Shown here piece by piece: positions 5,563-6,422 of a DNA stretch of 6,422 bases. This DNA is from Acetobacteraceae bacterium (GTDB lineage: Bacteria; Pseudomonadota; Alphaproteobacteria; Acetobacterales; Acetobacteraceae). The first letter of the stretch is position 1. Each line of letters opens with the position of its first letter. The translations under genes and the position numbers were made by a program. The stretch spans positions 1-6,422 of the forward strand of contig PKWQ01000466.1 in assembly GCA_003133265.1 (NCBI GenBank), given 5' to 3'. Below the pieces are notes generated by a model, which was given only the letters and a program-made list of their open reading frames with translations, was not told the DNA's origin and did no database searches.

Positions 5563-6422
5563 ATGACACAATGGGTCTACAGCTTCGGCGCCGGCCACAA
5601 CGAAGGCCGCGCGGAAATGCGCAACCTGCTCGGCGGCAAGGGTGCCAATCTGGCCGAGATGGCCAGCATCGGCCTGCCCGTGCCGCCGGGGTTCACCCTC
5701 ACCACCGAGGTCTGCACCTCGTTCTATGCGAACGGCGAGAAATACCCCGCCGATCTCGCCGCCCAGCTGCGCACCGCGCTGTCGCGCATCGAAGCCGCGG
5801 TCGGTCTCGGGTTCGGCGACGCCAAGAAGCCGCTGCTGGTTTCCGTCCGCTCCGGCGCGCGCGTCTCGATGCCGGGCATGATGGACACCGTGCTCAATCT
5901 CGGCCTGAACGACGCCACCGTCGAGGGCCTCGCCGCCGCGTCCGGCGATGCCCGGTTCGCCTGGGACAGCTATCGCCGCTTCATCCAGATGTTCGGCTCG
6001 GTGGTGCTCGACGTGGAACATCACCGCTTCGAGGAGATCATCGAGCATGTGAAGCTGGAGGCCGGCGCGATCGAGGATACCGCGCTGTCGGCCGACGACT
6101 GGCGCCGTGTGGTCGACGGCTACAAGGAGATGGTGTGGACCGAGACCGGCGAGCCGTTCCCGCAGGACCCCGAGGCCCAGCTATGGGCCGCGATCGGCGC
6201 GGTGTTCGGCAGCTGGATGAACCCGCGCGCCATCACCTATCGCCGCCTGCATGACATCCCCGCCGCCTGGGGCACGGCGGTGAATGTCCAGGCCATGGTG
6301 TTCGGCAACATGGGCGCCGATTGCGCCACCGGCGTCTGCTTCACCCGCGATCCCTCGACCGGGGAGAACGTGTTCTACGGCGAATATCTGGTGAACGCGC
6401 AGGGCGAGGACGTGGTCGCCGG
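5563..6422 (+). CDS. ppdK: Pyruvate, phosphate dikinase (EC 2.7.9.1), N-terminal part, cut by window end
   Basis: This is the first 286 codons (plus two bases) of an enzyme that is usually about 870-900 residues long. It interconverts pyruvate, ATP and phosphate with phosphoenolpyruvate, AMP and pyrophosphate in the cytosol. The part present is the N-terminal ATP-grasp nucleotide-binding domain. It shows LLGGKGANLAEMASIGLPVP (22-41), PPGFTLTTEVC (41-51), the ATP-binding VSVRSGARVSMPGMMDTVLN (93-112), GSWMNPRA (216-223), YRRLHDIP (226-233), GTAVNVQAMVFGNMG (237-251) and GVCFTRDPSTGE (257-268). The phosphohistidine and PEP-binding domains lie beyond the window. The frame is open to the last base with no stop. 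The start is the ATG seven bases after the glyS stop, giving MTQWVYSFG, a normal PPDK beginning; the ATG at 5571 is in another frame. It is very probably the third gene of the glyQ operon. Confidence 0.95.
   Translation, partial: MTQWVYSFGAGHNEGRAEMRNLLGGKGANLAEMASIGLPVPPGFTLTTEVCTSFYANGEKYPADLAAQLRTALSRIEAAVGLGFGDAKKPLLVSVRSGARVSMPGMMDTVLNLGLNDATVEGLAAASGDARFAWDSYRRFIQMFGSVVLDVEHHRFEEIIEHVKLEAGAIEDTALSADDWRRVVDGYKEMVWTETGEPFPQDPEAQLWAAIGAVFGSWMNPRAITYRRLHDIPAAWGTAVNVQAMVFGNMGADCATGVCFTRDPSTGENVFYGEYLVNAQGEDVVA

Noticed and set aside
3585..5564. Long minus-strand open frame (about 659 codons) antisense to glyS
   Set aside because: It lies almost wholly within glyS, which matches its family over the full length, and it shows no recognisable motif.
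4918..6048. Minus-strand open frame spanning the glyS-ppdK junction
   Set aside because: It is antisense to two well-identified genes, has arginine-rich low-complexity content and no family signature.
5571..6254. Plus-strand open frame starting at ATG 5571
   Set aside because: It is a different frame from ppdK, whose start lies eight bases upstream and whose translation matches PPDK throughout. This one is arginine-rich noise.

Overview
The window reads as ordinary chromosomal DNA from a high-GC alphaproteobacterium (about 70% G+C by eye, nearly every codon ending in G or C). A Rhodospirillales/Acetobacteraceae-like lineage is the best guess. The basis is the glyQ-glyS-ppdK gene order, the two-subunit bacterial glycyl-tRNA synthetase and the wording of the GlyQ sequence. 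This assignment is an inference from remembered family patterns, not from a search.

Layout. (1) Positions 38-472, minus strand: a small YccU-type CoA-binding Rossmann protein. (2) Positions 532-2157, plus strand, divergent from the first after a 59-base gap: a membrane-anchored glycoside hydrolase family 17 (beta-1,3-glucan-active) protein with a C-terminal bundle of about seven membrane segments, similar in layout to the rhizobial NdvC type. (3) Positions 2138-2506, minus strand: a small, uncharacterised, very hydrophobic membrane protein that converges on the GH17 gene and overlaps its end by 20 bases. (4) Positions 2507-2617: a divergent intergenic region with a possible promoter. (5) Positions 2618-6422, plus strand: a tight operon of glyQ (apparent TTG start), glyS (8-base overlap) and ppdK (7-base gap), the last cut off by the window edge after 286 codons.

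How the genes fit together. GlyQ and GlyS form the tetrameric glycyl-tRNA synthetase, which makes AMP and pyrophosphate as it charges tRNA-Gly. Pyruvate phosphate dikinase can consume AMP and pyrophosphate with phosphoenolpyruvate to give ATP and pyruvate, so the operon joins a producer and a user of the same by-products. The GH17 protein probably remodels a periplasmic or exported beta-glucan, but no glucan synthase lies in the window. I saw no mobile element, CRISPR array, tRNA, rRNA or clearly foreign segment. Nothing here looks like a new defence or accessory system; the less ordinary points are the start and leader of glyQ, the hairpin at the start of the CoA-binding gene, and the GH17/small membrane protein pair.
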